Counted from the first letter of the stretch, positions 1 to 7,506 are shown. The stretch is 9,832 nt of DNA from Sphingobacteriaceae bacterium (GCA_021740025.1 JAIPAN010000022.1:1-9832), one strand, 5' to 3'. The notes: generated by a model not told the origin, from the letters alone. Program-made: numbers and translations.

Positions 1-106
1 TGTCGTAAGTAAATTCGCTATACACCGTTTCGTAAAAAGGTGATCGTGGGTCTTCAGCGGCAATATAGTCGTCACGCCAGCGGTAATAGGGTTCTAATTC
101 GTGCAT
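1..106 (-). CDS. Conserved hypothetical protein, N-terminal fragment
   Basis: Only the first 35 codons lie in the window; the frame is open to the left edge. It starts with ATG at 106, three bases after the murQ stop codon, so it is probably co-transcribed with murQ and may be translationally coupled to it. The visible peptide begins MHELEPYYRWRDDYIAAEDP and is rich in acidic and aromatic residues (motifs ELEPYY, AAEDPRSPFY, YSEF). From memory this matches the start of a small, acidic, uncharacterised protein common in Bacteroidota, but I cannot confirm that here. No signal peptide or membrane segment is visible. Function unknown; the murQ neighbour alone does not establish a role in cell-wall recycling. 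Confidence 0.75.
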   Translation of the reverse strand, partial: MHELEPYYRWRDDYIAAEDPRSPFYETVYSEFTYD

Positions 107-109
107 GGC

Positions 110-922
110 TTAAGCGTTTTTTCTAAAACCATCGCAAGCTTTACGCACATTCCCATATTGATCGAGCAATTGTTTGGCTTTTTCTTCGCTTACGCCTAAT
201 TCTTGTACCACCATGGCAATGGCTCGGCCCACCAATTTATGGTTGCTAAGCTGCATATCGACCATTTTATTGCCTTTAACTCGGCCTAAACGAATCATTA
301 CGGAGGTGCTAATCATGTTGAGCACGAGTTTTTGTGCCGTGCCCGATTTCATGCGGGTAGATCCGGTTACAAATTCGGGGCCAACTACTACTTCAACCGG
401 AAATTGTGCTTGGGCAACTACCGGGCTGTCTGCATTGCAGACCACACAACCGGTTAAGAGACCAGCAGCATTGGCTTGTTGCAAACCGCCAATAACGTAG
501 GGCGTACGCCCCGAAGCGGCAATACCAATTAGCGTATCGTTGGTGTTTGGTTGATAGATAGCAAGATCTTTCCACGCTTGTTCGGCATCGTCTTCGGCAA
601 ATTCTACGGCTTTACGTATGGCGCTATCTCCACCGGCAATAAGGCCAATTACCATATCGAAGGGCACGCCATATGTAGGTGGGCATTCGGAGGCATCTAC
701 TATGCCTAATCGGCCGCTGGTGCCTGCTCCAATATAAAATAAACGTCCACCGGCTTGCATACGAGGCACAATGGATTCTACTAAGGCTTCTATTTGTGGG
801 ATAGCCATTTCTACCGCCAAGGGAACGGTTTTATCTTCTTGATTCATGCCTCTCAACAAGTCGTGAGTAGACATTTTATCTAGGTTATCGAAATGTGAAT
901 CTTGTTCGGTACTCGGTTTCAA
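110..922 (-). CDS. murQ: N-acetylmuramic acid 6-phosphate etherase MurQ
   Basis: Cytoplasmic enzyme of peptidoglycan recycling. It cleaves the D-lactyl ether of MurNAc-6-phosphate to give GlcNAc-6-phosphate and D-lactate. The protein has 270 residues and a SIS (sugar isomerase) fold. Near-invariant blocks are present: EDKTVPLAV (30-38), GAGTSGRLGIVDASECPPT (65-83) and TGSTRMKSGTAQKLVLNM. By alignment with E. coli MurQ (Glu83 and Glu114), the catalytic acids are Glu79 and Glu110. It is about 28 residues shorter than the E. coli enzyme, mostly at the C-terminus. The start appears to be TTG at 922, giving MKPSTEQ. No ATG lies upstream before the in-frame TAA at 959-961, and the first internal ATG (codon 17) would remove the conserved TEQ segment. 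It follows the receptor gene after 81 bp and precedes the small unknown gene by 3 bp. Identity is certain; the start is likely. Confidence 0.96.
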   Translation of the reverse strand: MKPSTEQDSHFDNLDKMSTHDLLRGMNQEDKTVPLAVEMAIPQIEALVESIVPRMQAGGRLFYIGAGTSGRLGIVDASECPPTYGVPFDMVIGLIAGGDSAIRKAVEFAEDDAEQAWKDLAIYQPNTNDTLIGIAASGRTPYVIGGLQQANAAGLLTGCVVCNADSPVVAQAQFPVEVVVGPEFVTGSTRMKSGTAQKLVLNMISTSVMIRLGRVKGNKMVDMQLSNHKLVGRAIAMVVQELGVSEEKAKQLLDQYGNVRKACDGFRKNA

Positions 923-1003
923 GTTACTGGAGCTTTGAGATACGTAAAAATGAGAATATTATCCCAAAGCCGGAAGTTTTGCTGATTTTAATTTGCGGGT
1001 TGC

Positions 1004-3214
1004 TTACAACGAAATTTCTAATCCTGCACTGATCAATCTAGGTAAACCTACGCGAATTCCTTCGGGCCTTCTGGTGCTGATGTAGCGTACATTACCTATA
1101 TTTTTCGCTGCTATATACGCACTAATTTTTCGTTTGGGTACTTGATAAAATAGATTAAAATCTGTGATTACACGACTTCCTATTTTCCCGATTCGGCCAT
1201 TGGCATTTGGGATAATGCTGTTTAGCTCGTCTGAAAACTGAGAGCTGATGTAATTTGTTGCCAATTTGAAACCTATGCCTTTTTCTGGGCTGTAACTTAT
1301 GGCTGAGTTGATCATTACTCGGGGTGAGTAGGGTACTTGATAACCCTTTACGTTGATACTGCTACCGTTAGCTGGTACAAAGCGGTTGGCATTGTAATAG
1401 GCATTTTGGAACGTGGCATTACTTTCTAGTTTAATGGAGTTTTTGGTACCCAATAATTTTGCAAAATCGAGCTTAAAACCAGTTTCTATTCCCTTATGCA
1501 TGGTTTTTCCACCATTTATAATGCCAGCTGCGTTGGTATTTCCGGATGAAACCGACACCGGGATCAATTGATTATCAAAATCCATTGCAAAGGCTGTCAG
1601 TTCAAATCCCAAAATTTCATCCACGTTAAATCTGCTACCTACTTCATAATTCATACTACTTTCTGCATCTAAATTATAGGGTAAACCGCTAGCGCTAATG
1701 GCATCTTTTATTCGTGGTGGAGCAAAGCCTTTGTGAATACCTGCAAAAAATTGCAGTTTGTTAGACCAGGCATAATTCACGCCAGCCCCAGGAATAATGC
1801 TTTGCACGTCATTGTTGGCAACCAAATTCGTATCGCGAACAAGCACTTGATTATTTATGGTGAATCGCCCTCTTAAAATTTGACGTTCATACTTAAAGTT
1901 TTCATAACGGACCCCCACGTTAAGTGATAATTTTGGAGTGAGGGTAATTTTATTCTGGGCATAAAAGCTCACAGCATTCCCCCGTCTAACTTCGCTGTCA
2001 CGCATATCGCCGGCAGATGCATTGGCCTTTTGACCAATTATAAATTGTTCATCAGCCTGTTCATACAAATAGCGCACACCACTTTGCAATTCGTTTTGTG
2101 TATTAAACAGGGTATACTCCCATTTTACCTGGGGTTCTAAGCCTGCAACTGCAAATTGGCGGTTGCGATTACCGCTTGAATTTAACATGTAAATGGCACC
2201 ATTGCTTACTCCGGTATCGCCCCAAATTTGTCCACTTTTATTGCTAGCTGAAGCGTTGAAAGTAAAATCTTGCCTTTGCCAATTTCTAGATATGGTATAC
2301 CCAAAAGCAGTGGTTTGTAAACTAAACCGTGGGTTTACATAGATTTTGTGTGTAGCGCTAATGGAGTATCTTTTTATTGGTAATCTATCTAGTGGAGCCA
2401 GTTGTGCATAATCTTGGCCCCCTGCATCAAACATGGTTTGGGTTAAACCAATGTATGTTGAATTAGATAATTCATGGTACATACCTAATTTAAGTCCGAG
2501 ACTAGAACGTTTGCTAGTGTGTAGTTTAATTTTGGCCGATAAATCGTTTACTTGAAACCAAGTTTGCCCCAGCTTATTGGCAGTTTTGTGTAAGTAACTT
2601 ACTAAAAATCCAACCTTACCTAGGCTGTTTCCATAGCTCCATAAGCCAGAAAAAATACCGCCCATACCACCCGATAGTTTCATACGTGTTTGTTCGGTAG
2701 CCGGCGGATCAAACGTAAACATGTTGAGTACACCACCCGTAGTTTGTGGTCCGAAAAGTATTTGGCCGCTTCCTTTTACTACCTCTACGCCTGCCATTTT
2801 ATCAATAGAGGGGCTAAAATATAATTCCGGTTCACCATAAGGTCCTAAGGCTATAGGTATTCCATCTTCTAAAACCAATACATTCCGACTTCTATCGGGA
2901 TCTAAGCCCCTACTGCCAATGTTGAGTCTCAGCCCGGCACCTTCTTCATCTACCACATTTAAGCCGGGTATTTTTCTTAATACTTCATTGCTCGTTAATG
3001 CCGCTGTTTGTTTGAGTTCTTTCGGGTCAATGATGCTTACCGAACCGGGTACCTGTGTAAATAGTCTATCTTTTTTACCAATAATGACTACTTGTGGCAT
3101 CTCCATGCGAATGCTATCTGATTGTGATGTAGCAGATTGCAACTTTTTTTCTTGTGCATTTAGTCGGGTTAACGCAGATACCAGTAAAAAAAAGAACAAT
3201 AGTGTTCTGCCCAT
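1004..3214 (-). CDS. TonB-dependent outer-membrane receptor, FecA-like (ferric citrate/siderophore type)
   Basis: Outer-membrane active transporter of 736 residues, probably for a ferric chelate and powered by TonB-ExbBD. Residues 1-20 form a signal peptide (hydrophobic LLFFFLLVSAL, likely cleavage near NA/Q). A short linker holds a TonB-box-like stretch (about 39-46, MPQVVIIG). The plug spans about 52-170, with LRKIPGLNV, SRGLDPDRSRNVLVLEDGIPI and the GPYGEPE...VEVVKGSGQILFGPQTTGGVLN block characteristic of FecA-type receptors. The rest is a beta barrel ending in a PEGIRVGLPRLISAGLEISL tail of the FecA type. There is neither an N-terminal signalling domain as in E. coli FecA nor a carboxypeptidase-like domain as in SusC proteins, so it is probably a plain transporter. 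The last residue is Leu rather than the usual aromatic. The substrate is inferred from family resemblance; the palindrome upstream is consistent with iron control. Confidence 0.88.
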   Translation of the reverse strand: MGRTLLFFFLLVSALTRLNAQEKKLQSATSQSDSIRMEMPQVVIIGKKDRLFTQVPGSVSIIDPKELKQTAALTSNEVLRKIPGLNVVDEEGAGLRLNIGSRGLDPDRSRNVLVLEDGIPIALGPYGEPELYFSPSIDKMAGVEVVKGSGQILFGPQTTGGVLNMFTFDPPATEQTRMKLSGGMGGIFSGLWSYGNSLGKVGFLVSYLHKTANKLGQTWFQVNDLSAKIKLHTSKRSSLGLKLGMYHELSNSTYIGLTQTMFDAGGQDYAQLAPLDRLPIKRYSISATHKIYVNPRFSLQTTAFGYTISRNWQRQDFTFNASASNKSGQIWGDTGVSNGAIYMLNSSGNRNRQFAVAGLEPQVKWEYTLFNTQNELQSGVRYLYEQADEQFIIGQKANASAGDMRDSEVRRGNAVSFYAQNKITLTPKLSLNVGVRYENFKYERQILRGRFTINNQVLVRDTNLVANNDVQSIIPGAGVNYAWSNKLQFFAGIHKGFAPPRIKDAISASGLPYNLDAESSMNYEVGSRFNVDEILGFELTAFAMDFDNQLIPVSVSSGNTNAAGIINGGKTMHKGIETGFKLDFAKLLGTKNSIKLESNATFQNAYYNANRFVPANGSSINVKGYQVPYSPRVMINSAISYSPEKGIGFKLATNYISSQFSDELNSIIPNANGRIGKIGSRVITDFNLFYQVPKRKISAYIAAKNIGNVRYISTRRPEGIRVGLPRLISAGLEISL

Positions 3215-3240
3215 CTCTTATTTAGATTAATTATAAATAA

Positions 3241-3257
3241 TGTGCGAACATAGCACA
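3241..3257. repeat. Short inverted repeat in the leader of the FecA-like gene
   Basis: TGTGC at 3241-3245 and GCACA at 3253-3257 are perfect 5-bp arms around a 7-base spacer, 27 bp before the receptor start codon. It could form a small leader hairpin or be a weak protein-binding site. It resembles a Crp-type TGTGA-N6-TCACA site only loosely, and repeats this short can arise by chance. Confidence 0.3.
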
Positions 3258-3275
3258 GAAATTTATAAGAATCAA

Positions 3276-3300
3276 ATTATTTAGAATAATTCTTAATAAT
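3276..3300. promoter_or_regulatory. 25-bp palindrome, candidate Fur-type operator upstream of the FecA-like gene
   Basis: Arms ATTATTTAGAAT (3276-3287) and ATTCTTAATAAT (3289-3300) are inverted around A3288 and match at 11 of 12 positions. The inner 7-1-7 core (TTAGAAT, A, ATTCTTA) matches the classical Fur core (TGATAAT, n, ATTATCA) at 10 of 14 positions. It lies 62-86 bp before the receptor start codon, about where a promoter would be; a weak TAAATTTC (minus strand, 3258-3265) could be the -7 element. Further AGAAT motifs occur at 3268-3272 and 3304-3308. The palindrome is seen directly; binding by Fur or another metal regulator is inferred. Confidence 0.5.
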
Positions 3301-3333
3301 ATGAGAATAAAATGAAAAAGAAATTAAAAGGGC

Positions 3334-4635
3334 TTATTTCTGCCTGAAAAAGATTTGAATAGGTACTCCTTTAAAATCGAAGTTTTCTCTCAACTTATTT
3401 TCGATGAAACGCTTGTAAGGTTCTTTAACGTATTGCGGTAAGTTGCAAAAGAAGGCAAACATGGGTGATGTAGCATTTATTTGCGTTACGTATTTCACCT
3501 TGATGTATTTTCCTTTGGTAGCCGGTGGCGGGTAATGCTCAATAAGGGGCAGCATCACATCGTTAAGTTTGGAGGTAGGAACTTTTTTAAGTTTGTTCTC
3601 GTATACTTTATCTGCTGCTTCAATGGCTTTGAAAATACGTTGTTTCTCTACAACTGATGTGAAAATGATAGGCACATCGGTAAAGGGAGAAATTTTTTCA
3701 TAAATCTGCTCTTCAAAGGCTTTGGTAGTTTTGTGATCTTTTTCAATTAAATCCCATTTGTTTACCAAAATTACAATGCCTTTTTTGTTTTTTTCGGCTA
3801 GGTGAAAAATGTTAATGTCTTGCGATTCAATTCCTTCTACGGCATCAATCATCAATACAATTACATCGGCTTCTTCCAAAGCTTTAATGGTTCGCATGAC
3901 CGAGTAAAACTCAATATTCTCTTTTACCTTGGTTTTTTTACGCAATCCGGCGGTATCAATTAGCATAAACTCGTGGCCAAATTGGTTGTAGTGTATGTGA
4001 ATAGAATCGCGGGTGGTGCCGGCAATAGGGGTTACAATATTGCGTTCTTTGCCAATGAGAGCATTTATGAGCGAGGATTTTCCTACGTTCGGGCGGCCAA
4101 CAATAGCGTACTTAGGTAGGTTATTTTCTGCTTCGGGTTCTTCTTCGAAATGGGTAATTACTTCGTCTAATAATTCGCCGGTTCCAGAGCCTGTCATGGC
4201 CGAAATGAGGTATATTTCGCCAAGCCCTAAGCTGTAAAACACAGCCGCTTCGTTTCGTAAATTGTTGTTATCTACTTTATTGGCAACCACATACACCGGT
4301 TTTTTACTACGTCGTAAAATGTCGGCAATTTCATCGTCTAAATCGGTTACACCGGTTACCACATCGACCATAAAAATAACCACGCTGGCTTCTTCAATGG
4401 CAATGGTAACCTGTTCGCGAATGGCAACTTCGAATACATCTTCAGAATGAGCCACGTATCCGCCGGTATCAATAACCGTAAAGTGGTTGCCCACCCATTC
4501 CGATACGCCATAATGACGATCACGGGTTACGCCACTCATATCGTCAACAATGGCCTTACGGCTTTCTATTAAACGATTAAAAAGCGTTGATTTTCCCACA
4601 TTTGGGCGTCCTACTATGGCTACTATATTACTCAT
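3334..4635 (-). CDS. der: Ribosome-assembly GTPase Der (EngA)
   Basis: Essential double-GTPase needed for maturation of the 50S ribosomal subunit. The 433 residues hold two tandem G domains and a C-terminal KH-like domain. First domain: P-loop GRPNVGKS (9-16), DTGG (56-59), NKVD (119-122), SAMTGSG (145-151). Second domain: P-loop GRPNVGKS (180-187), DTAG (227-230), NKWD (292-295), TSV (326-328). The KH-like domain covers about 350-433 and ends in a basic FFRQK. Length is normal for the family. It lies 12 bp downstream of era with no terminator between, so the two probably share a transcript. No terminator hairpin is visible after its stop, so readthrough into the receptor gene is possible. 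Confidence 0.98.
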   Translation of the reverse strand: MSNIVAIVGRPNVGKSTLFNRLIESRKAIVDDMSGVTRDRHYGVSEWVGNHFTVIDTGGYVAHSEDVFEVAIREQVTIAIEEASVVIFMVDVVTGVTDLDDEIADILRRSKKPVYVVANKVDNNNLRNEAAVFYSLGLGEIYLISAMTGSGTGELLDEVITHFEEEPEAENNLPKYAIVGRPNVGKSSLINALIGKERNIVTPIAGTTRDSIHIHYNQFGHEFMLIDTAGLRKKTKVKENIEFYSVMRTIKALEEADVIVLMIDAVEGIESQDINIFHLAEKNKKGIVILVNKWDLIEKDHKTTKAFEEQIYEKISPFTDVPIIFTSVVEKQRIFKAIEAADKVYENKLKKVPTSKLNDVMLPLIEHYPPPATKGKYIKVKYVTQINATSPMFAFFCNLPQYVKEPYKRFIENKLRENFDFKGVPIQIFFRQK

Positions 4636-4647
4636 GTTTCGTTGGTC

Positions 4648-5526
4648 TTAATTCTCGTATCCGAAGCTTTTTAGGTAATTTTTTCGATTACGCCAATCGG
4701 CAATAACCTTTACAAAAACTTCTAAAAATACCTTTTTACCTAAAAATTCTTCAATATCTTGGCGGGCATAGGTGCCTGCCTTTTTAATCATTTCTCCGCC
4801 CTTGCCTATTATAATATTCTTTTGCGAATCACGCTCTACCACTACTTCGGCACTAATGCGGGTTAATTTCCCTTCTTCTTTAAAGGCGGTTATTAATACC
4901 TCGGTGCTGTAGGGAATTTCTTTGTCGTAGAGTTTAAATATTTTTTCTCTGATAATTTCCGAAACAAAAAAGCGCTCGGTACGGTCGGTTAGTGTGTCTT
5001 TATCGTAATAGGGCGGATGTTCGGGCAATTTATCGTGAATAAATTGCAATACCGCTGGTATATTATGGTCGTGTAAGGCCGAAACTGCAAAAATGGCTTC
5101 GGGATTTAACAGTTCTTTCCAATGTTCAATCTTTGCTAGTACCTTTTCCTCGTCCGATTTATCAATTTTATTGATGATGACCGCTACCGGCGATTTAGTT
5201 TTTTGCAAACGTTCCAATACATCGTTCTCATCGTATCGTTCGTTAATGTCGGTTACAAATAAAATAAGGTCGGCATCTACTACCGAACCATTCACTACGC
5301 TCATCATAGATTCTTGCAATCCATAATGCGGTTTTATGACGCCCGGAGTGTCTGAAAAAATTATTTGCAGGTCGGGTTCGTTCACAATTCCTAAAATCCG
5401 GTGCCTAGTGGTTTGTGCCTTCGAGGTTACGATGGACATCTTTTCACCCACTAGGGCGTTCATGAGGGTAGATTTACCCGCATTCGGTTTCCCGACGAGA
5501 CTCACAAAACCGGCTTTATGCGACAT
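4648..5526 (-). CDS. era: GTPase Era (16S rRNA maturation)
   Basis: Era binds the 3' end of 16S rRNA during 30S assembly. From ATG at 5526 the product is 292 residues, the usual size. It shows P-loop GKPNAGKS (12-19), the TTR switch I region (39-41), DTPG (59-62), NKID (119-122), SAL (149-151), and a type II KH domain with the IIIGKGG loop (238-244) and the WRNRKNYLKSFGY tail. The frame is open for 50 more codons upstream, to an ATG that is the reverse complement of the tRNA-Met anticodon. That longer start is rejected: the extra residues are unlike Era, they run through the tRNA gene and its promoter, and the predicted era transcript starts near 5550. The leader is A-rich, including nine consecutive A residues, without a Shine-Dalgarno motif. 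Confidence 0.98.
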   Translation of the reverse strand: MSHKAGFVSLVGKPNAGKSTLMNALVGEKMSIVTSKAQTTRHRILGIVNEPDLQIIFSDTPGVIKPHYGLQESMMSVVNGSVVDADLILFVTDINERYDENDVLERLQKTKSPVAVIINKIDKSDEEKVLAKIEHWKELLNPEAIFAVSALHDHNIPAVLQFIHDKLPEHPPYYDKDTLTDRTERFFVSEIIREKIFKLYDKEIPYSTEVLITAFKEEGKLTRISAEVVVERDSQKNIIIGKGGEMIKKAGTYARQDIEEFLGKKVFLEVFVKVIADWRNRKNYLKSFGYEN

Positions 5527-5547
5527 GGAATTTTTTTTTGAAAAAGA

Positions 5548-5579
5548 TTTGGACTGCAAAGAAACGAAATATATCTTTG
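5548..5579 (+). promoter_or_regulatory. Bacteroidota-type promoter for the tRNA-Met/tRNA-Glu unit
   Basis: TTTG at 5548-5551 (-33 element) and TATCTTTG at 5572-5579 (-7 element, exact TAnnTTTG) are separated by 20 bp, matching the sigma-ABfr consensus. Transcription should begin near 5586, giving a leader of about 55 bases before the first tRNA. The initiation site is inferred from spacing. Confidence 0.8.
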
Positions 5580-5587
5580 CAGTCCAA
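5549..5587. repeat. Perfect 14-bp inverted repeat spanning the divergent era/tRNA promoters
   Basis: TTGGACTGCAAAGA (5549-5562) and TCTTTGCAGTCCAA (5574-5587) are perfect inverted copies around an 11-base spacer centred on 5568. The arms carry the -33 and -7 elements of both promoters, and the symmetry also includes GGACTG/CAGTCC, which the promoter consensus does not require. Neither predicted transcript contains both arms, so a DNA-level role is more likely than an RNA hairpin. Confidence 0.9.
5557..5587 (-). promoter_or_regulatory. Promoter for the era-der transcript
   Basis: Reading the minus strand, TTG at 5587-5585 (-33) is followed after 20 bp by TTTCTTTG at 5564-5557, one base away from TAnnTTTG. 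Predicted initiation is near 5550, with a leader of about 24 bases before the era ATG. It is the mirror image of the tRNA promoter but has the weaker -7 box. Confidence 0.6.
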
Positions 5588-5640
5588 TTTAAAACAGAGG
5601 CAAGGCGATCTTTCCGACATTTAAATTGACCAAAAGATAG

Positions 5641-5716
<76 letters not shown>

Positions 5717-5754
5717 AAACGTTAGAAGTACCTGAGGCACTGAAAACGATTTAT

Positions 5755-5826
5755 GGCCCGTTCGTCTAGGGGTTAGGACGCCAGGTTTTCATCCTGGAAA
5801 CAGGGGTTCGATTCCCCTACGGGCTA
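5755..5826 (+). tRNA. tRNA-Glu (anticodon TTC)
   Basis: Cloverleaf with acceptor GGCCCGT/ACGGGCT (a G-T wobble at 1-72), anticodon stem CCAGG/CCTGG with loop TTTTCAT (TTC at 5788-5790), T stem AGGGG/CCCCT with loop TTCGATT, and discriminator A5826. The next bases are CAG, so unlike the preceding tRNA-Met the 3' CCA is not encoded and must be added enzymatically. It lies 38 bp after tRNA-Met and 9 bp before the terminator stem, so the two are one transcription unit. Confidence 0.97.
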
Positions 5827-5835
5827 CAGAAGTAG

Positions 5836-5870
5836 AAAAACCCTCACCGAATTCGATGAGGGTTTTTTTT
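5836..5870. terminator. Bidirectional intrinsic terminator between the tRNA unit and ribH
   Basis: AAAAACCCTCA (5836-5846) pairs perfectly with TGAGGGTTTTT (5857-5867) around a 10-base loop. On the plus strand the stem ends in eight T residues (5863-5870), terminating the tRNA transcript. On the minus strand it ends in five T residues (5840-5836), starting 17 bp after the ribH stop, so it can also end the riboflavin operon. Confidence 0.9.
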
Positions 5871-5883
5871 AATATTTATTCAG

Positions 5884-6297
5884 TTATAATTTTTGATAGG
5901 CATCTATCATAAAAAGTGCTGTTTCTGCAAACTCTGCTCCTTTATTCATTCTGTCTAGTGCGGCTCTTTCGTAGGCTAGTTCTTCTGTTTGAGTGGTTAA
6001 AATGCCAAATATAATGGGTGTATTATGATTGGCAGCTAGAATAGAAAAACCTTGTGTTACATACTGACATACGTATTCGTAATGATCGGTATCACCTTTA
6101 ATAATGGCTCCAATTACCACTATGGCTTTGTACTTGTTTTTGTGCAGCAAATTGGTGCAATAGCTTACTGTTTCAACGGCACCTGGGCAGGTATAAACTA
6201 CAAAAGGCGTATTTTTTTTCGTTAAATAATCTACACAACCTTTTTCAAGCAGGTTGGTTATTTCTGAATTAAATTCTGATTTTACAAGTGCAATCAT
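5884..6297 (-). CDS. ribH: 6,7-dimethyl-8-ribityllumazine synthase RibH, N-terminally short
   Basis: Condenses 3,4-dihydroxy-2-butanone 4-phosphate with 5-amino-6-ribitylaminouracil, the penultimate riboflavin step. The protein has 137 residues. Conserved features: FN near strand 1 (Phe9, equivalent to B. subtilis Phe22), TCPGAVE (36-42, where the usual PGAFE has Val for Phe), VIGAIIKGDTDHYEYV with His72 as the expected general base, IIFGILTT (Phe97), and the ERA...NKGAEFAETAL block with Arg111. The family is usually about 154-160 residues. Here the N-terminal segment before strand 1 is missing and cannot be recovered, because an in-frame TAA (6307-6309) lies four codons upstream of the ATG. 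The start overlaps the ribBA stop as ATGA, indicating translational coupling. Last gene of ribE-ribBA-ribH. Confidence 0.93.
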   Translation of the reverse strand: MIALVKSEFNSEITNLLEKGCVDYLTKKNTPFVVYTCPGAVETVSYCTNLLHKNKYKAIVVIGAIIKGDTDHYEYVCQYVTQGFSILAANHNTPIIFGILTTQTEELAYERAALDRMNKGAEFAETALFMIDAYQKL

Positions 6298-7499
6298 TTT
6301 GCGAAGTTAATGAGGTGTTTAGCAATATTTATTTTATCGCTTAAATATTGTTGATTGTGAGGATTTGGATTAATGGGTAGTTCTAAACGTTCAAAAACAA
6401 GGTTTGCACTCGTTAATGCCAGTAATTTTGCTGGGTTGTTGCTTAAAAATTTGAACGTTTTTAATTTTAATACCTCCAAAATCCAAAGAGCGTCTTGGTA
6501 GGTTCTGCTATCTTCGGATAAGCCCAATTGTGTATTTGCTTCGTACGTATTGAGGCCTTGTTCTTGCAACTGGTATGCGGCTATTTTATTCGAGATGCCT
6601 ATACCTCGTCCTTCATGTCCTTTTAGATATATGAGGTAACCATGCTTATTTTCGGCAATTAGTTTAAGGGCCTCATGCAATTGCTCTTGGCAGTCGCATT
6701 TTAGGCTTCCAAAAACATCGCCAGTTATACATTCGCTATGAAAACGTACAATGGGTGTTTTTTCGGTATCCTCTTTACAACTTAAAACCACATGTTCGGT
6801 TTTATTTAGCGTGTTTTTAAAGGCTTGAATCGTAAAATTACCAAATTGAGTAGGCAAAAAAGCCTTAGAAAGAGGCTCAATATGGTTTTCGGTTTTATTT
6901 CGATAATCTATAAGTTGTTGTATGGTGATGATGCAAAGCCCATGTTTTTGCGCAAATTGAGATAGACCTTCTCTCCGCATCATGTCTCCGTCGAAGTCCA
7001 TAATTTCGCACATAATTGCAGCTGGTGCTTGTTTAGTTAGTTTGCACAAATCAACAGCGGCCTCAGTATGTCCGTTTCTGTAGAGTACGCCACCAGCTTT
7101 GGCAACTACCGGAAATAAATGCCCGGGTTTGCTAAAATTTTCTGGTATGCTTGTTGGGTTGGCAGCTAAGGCAGCTGTAATGGCCCTCTCTTTGGCTGAA
7201 ATTCCCGTAGTTATACCAAATTCAGCAGTAGCATCAATTGAATCGTAAAAGGCGGTTTGGAAACTGTCTTTTTTATTCGAATTCATGGGGCTAAGCTCAA
7301 GCTTTTGAGCTATTTCTGCATCTATTGCCAAGCAAATTAAGCCCTTGGCATGGCTAGCGCATAGGTTTATTTTTTCTTGGTTGGCCCCTTCTGCAGCAAA
7401 TATAATGTCTCCTTCGTTTTCACGATGTTCATCATCAACTACTACAATGGGATTTCCTTTTTCAAAACTCTTTAAGGCCTCTTCAATTTTATTAAACAT
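6294..7499 (-). CDS. ribBA: Bifunctional DHBP synthase / GTP cyclohydrolase II RibBA
   Basis: Supplies both precursors of the riboflavin pathway. The N-terminal half (about 1-200) makes 3,4-dihydroxy-2-butanone 4-phosphate from ribulose 5-phosphate; it shows DDEHRENEGD (22-31), GHLFP (126-130), the RNGHTEAAVDL block (141-151) and CEIM (164-167). The C-terminal half (about 205-401) is GTP cyclohydrolase II, with zinc ligands Cys257, Cys268 and Cys270 in SECITGDVFGSLKCDC, the YLKGHEGRGIGI loop (291-301), DSRTYQDA (330-337) and NNPAKL (354-359). The 401 residues are normal for a fused RibBA, and both active sites look intact. It starts 7 bp after the ribE stop and overlaps ribH by 4 bp, the middle gene of a tightly packed operon. 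Confidence 0.97.
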   Translation of the reverse strand: MFNKIEEALKSFEKGNPIVVVDDEHRENEGDIIFAAEGANQEKINLCASHAKGLICLAIDAEIAQKLELSPMNSNKKDSFQTAFYDSIDATAEFGITTGISAKERAITAALAANPTSIPENFSKPGHLFPVVAKAGGVLYRNGHTEAAVDLCKLTKQAPAAIMCEIMDFDGDMMRREGLSQFAQKHGLCIITIQQLIDYRNKTENHIEPLSKAFLPTQFGNFTIQAFKNTLNKTEHVVLSCKEDTEKTPIVRFHSECITGDVFGSLKCDCQEQLHEALKLIAENKHGYLIYLKGHEGRGIGISNKIAAYQLQEQGLNTYEANTQLGLSEDSRTYQDALWILEVLKLKTFKFLSNNPAKLLALTSANLVFERLELPINPNPHNQQYLSDKINIAKHLINFAK

Positions 7500-7506
7500 G
7501 GTTTAT

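Noticed and set aside
935..990. A separate promoter for murQ
   Set aside because: Only a partial match was found (TTTG, then TACGTATC after 18 bp, with two mismatches to the key bases), so murQ could equally be read through from the receptor gene.
2919..3230. Plus-strand open frame antisense to the 5' end of the receptor gene
   Set aside because: No recognisable domain and no promoter; it mirrors a well-supported receptor gene. The other antisense frames within murQ, der, era, ribE and ribD were rejected for the same reason.
3301..3333. Terminator after der
   Set aside because: The sequence is A/T-rich but shows no stable stem followed by a T-run.
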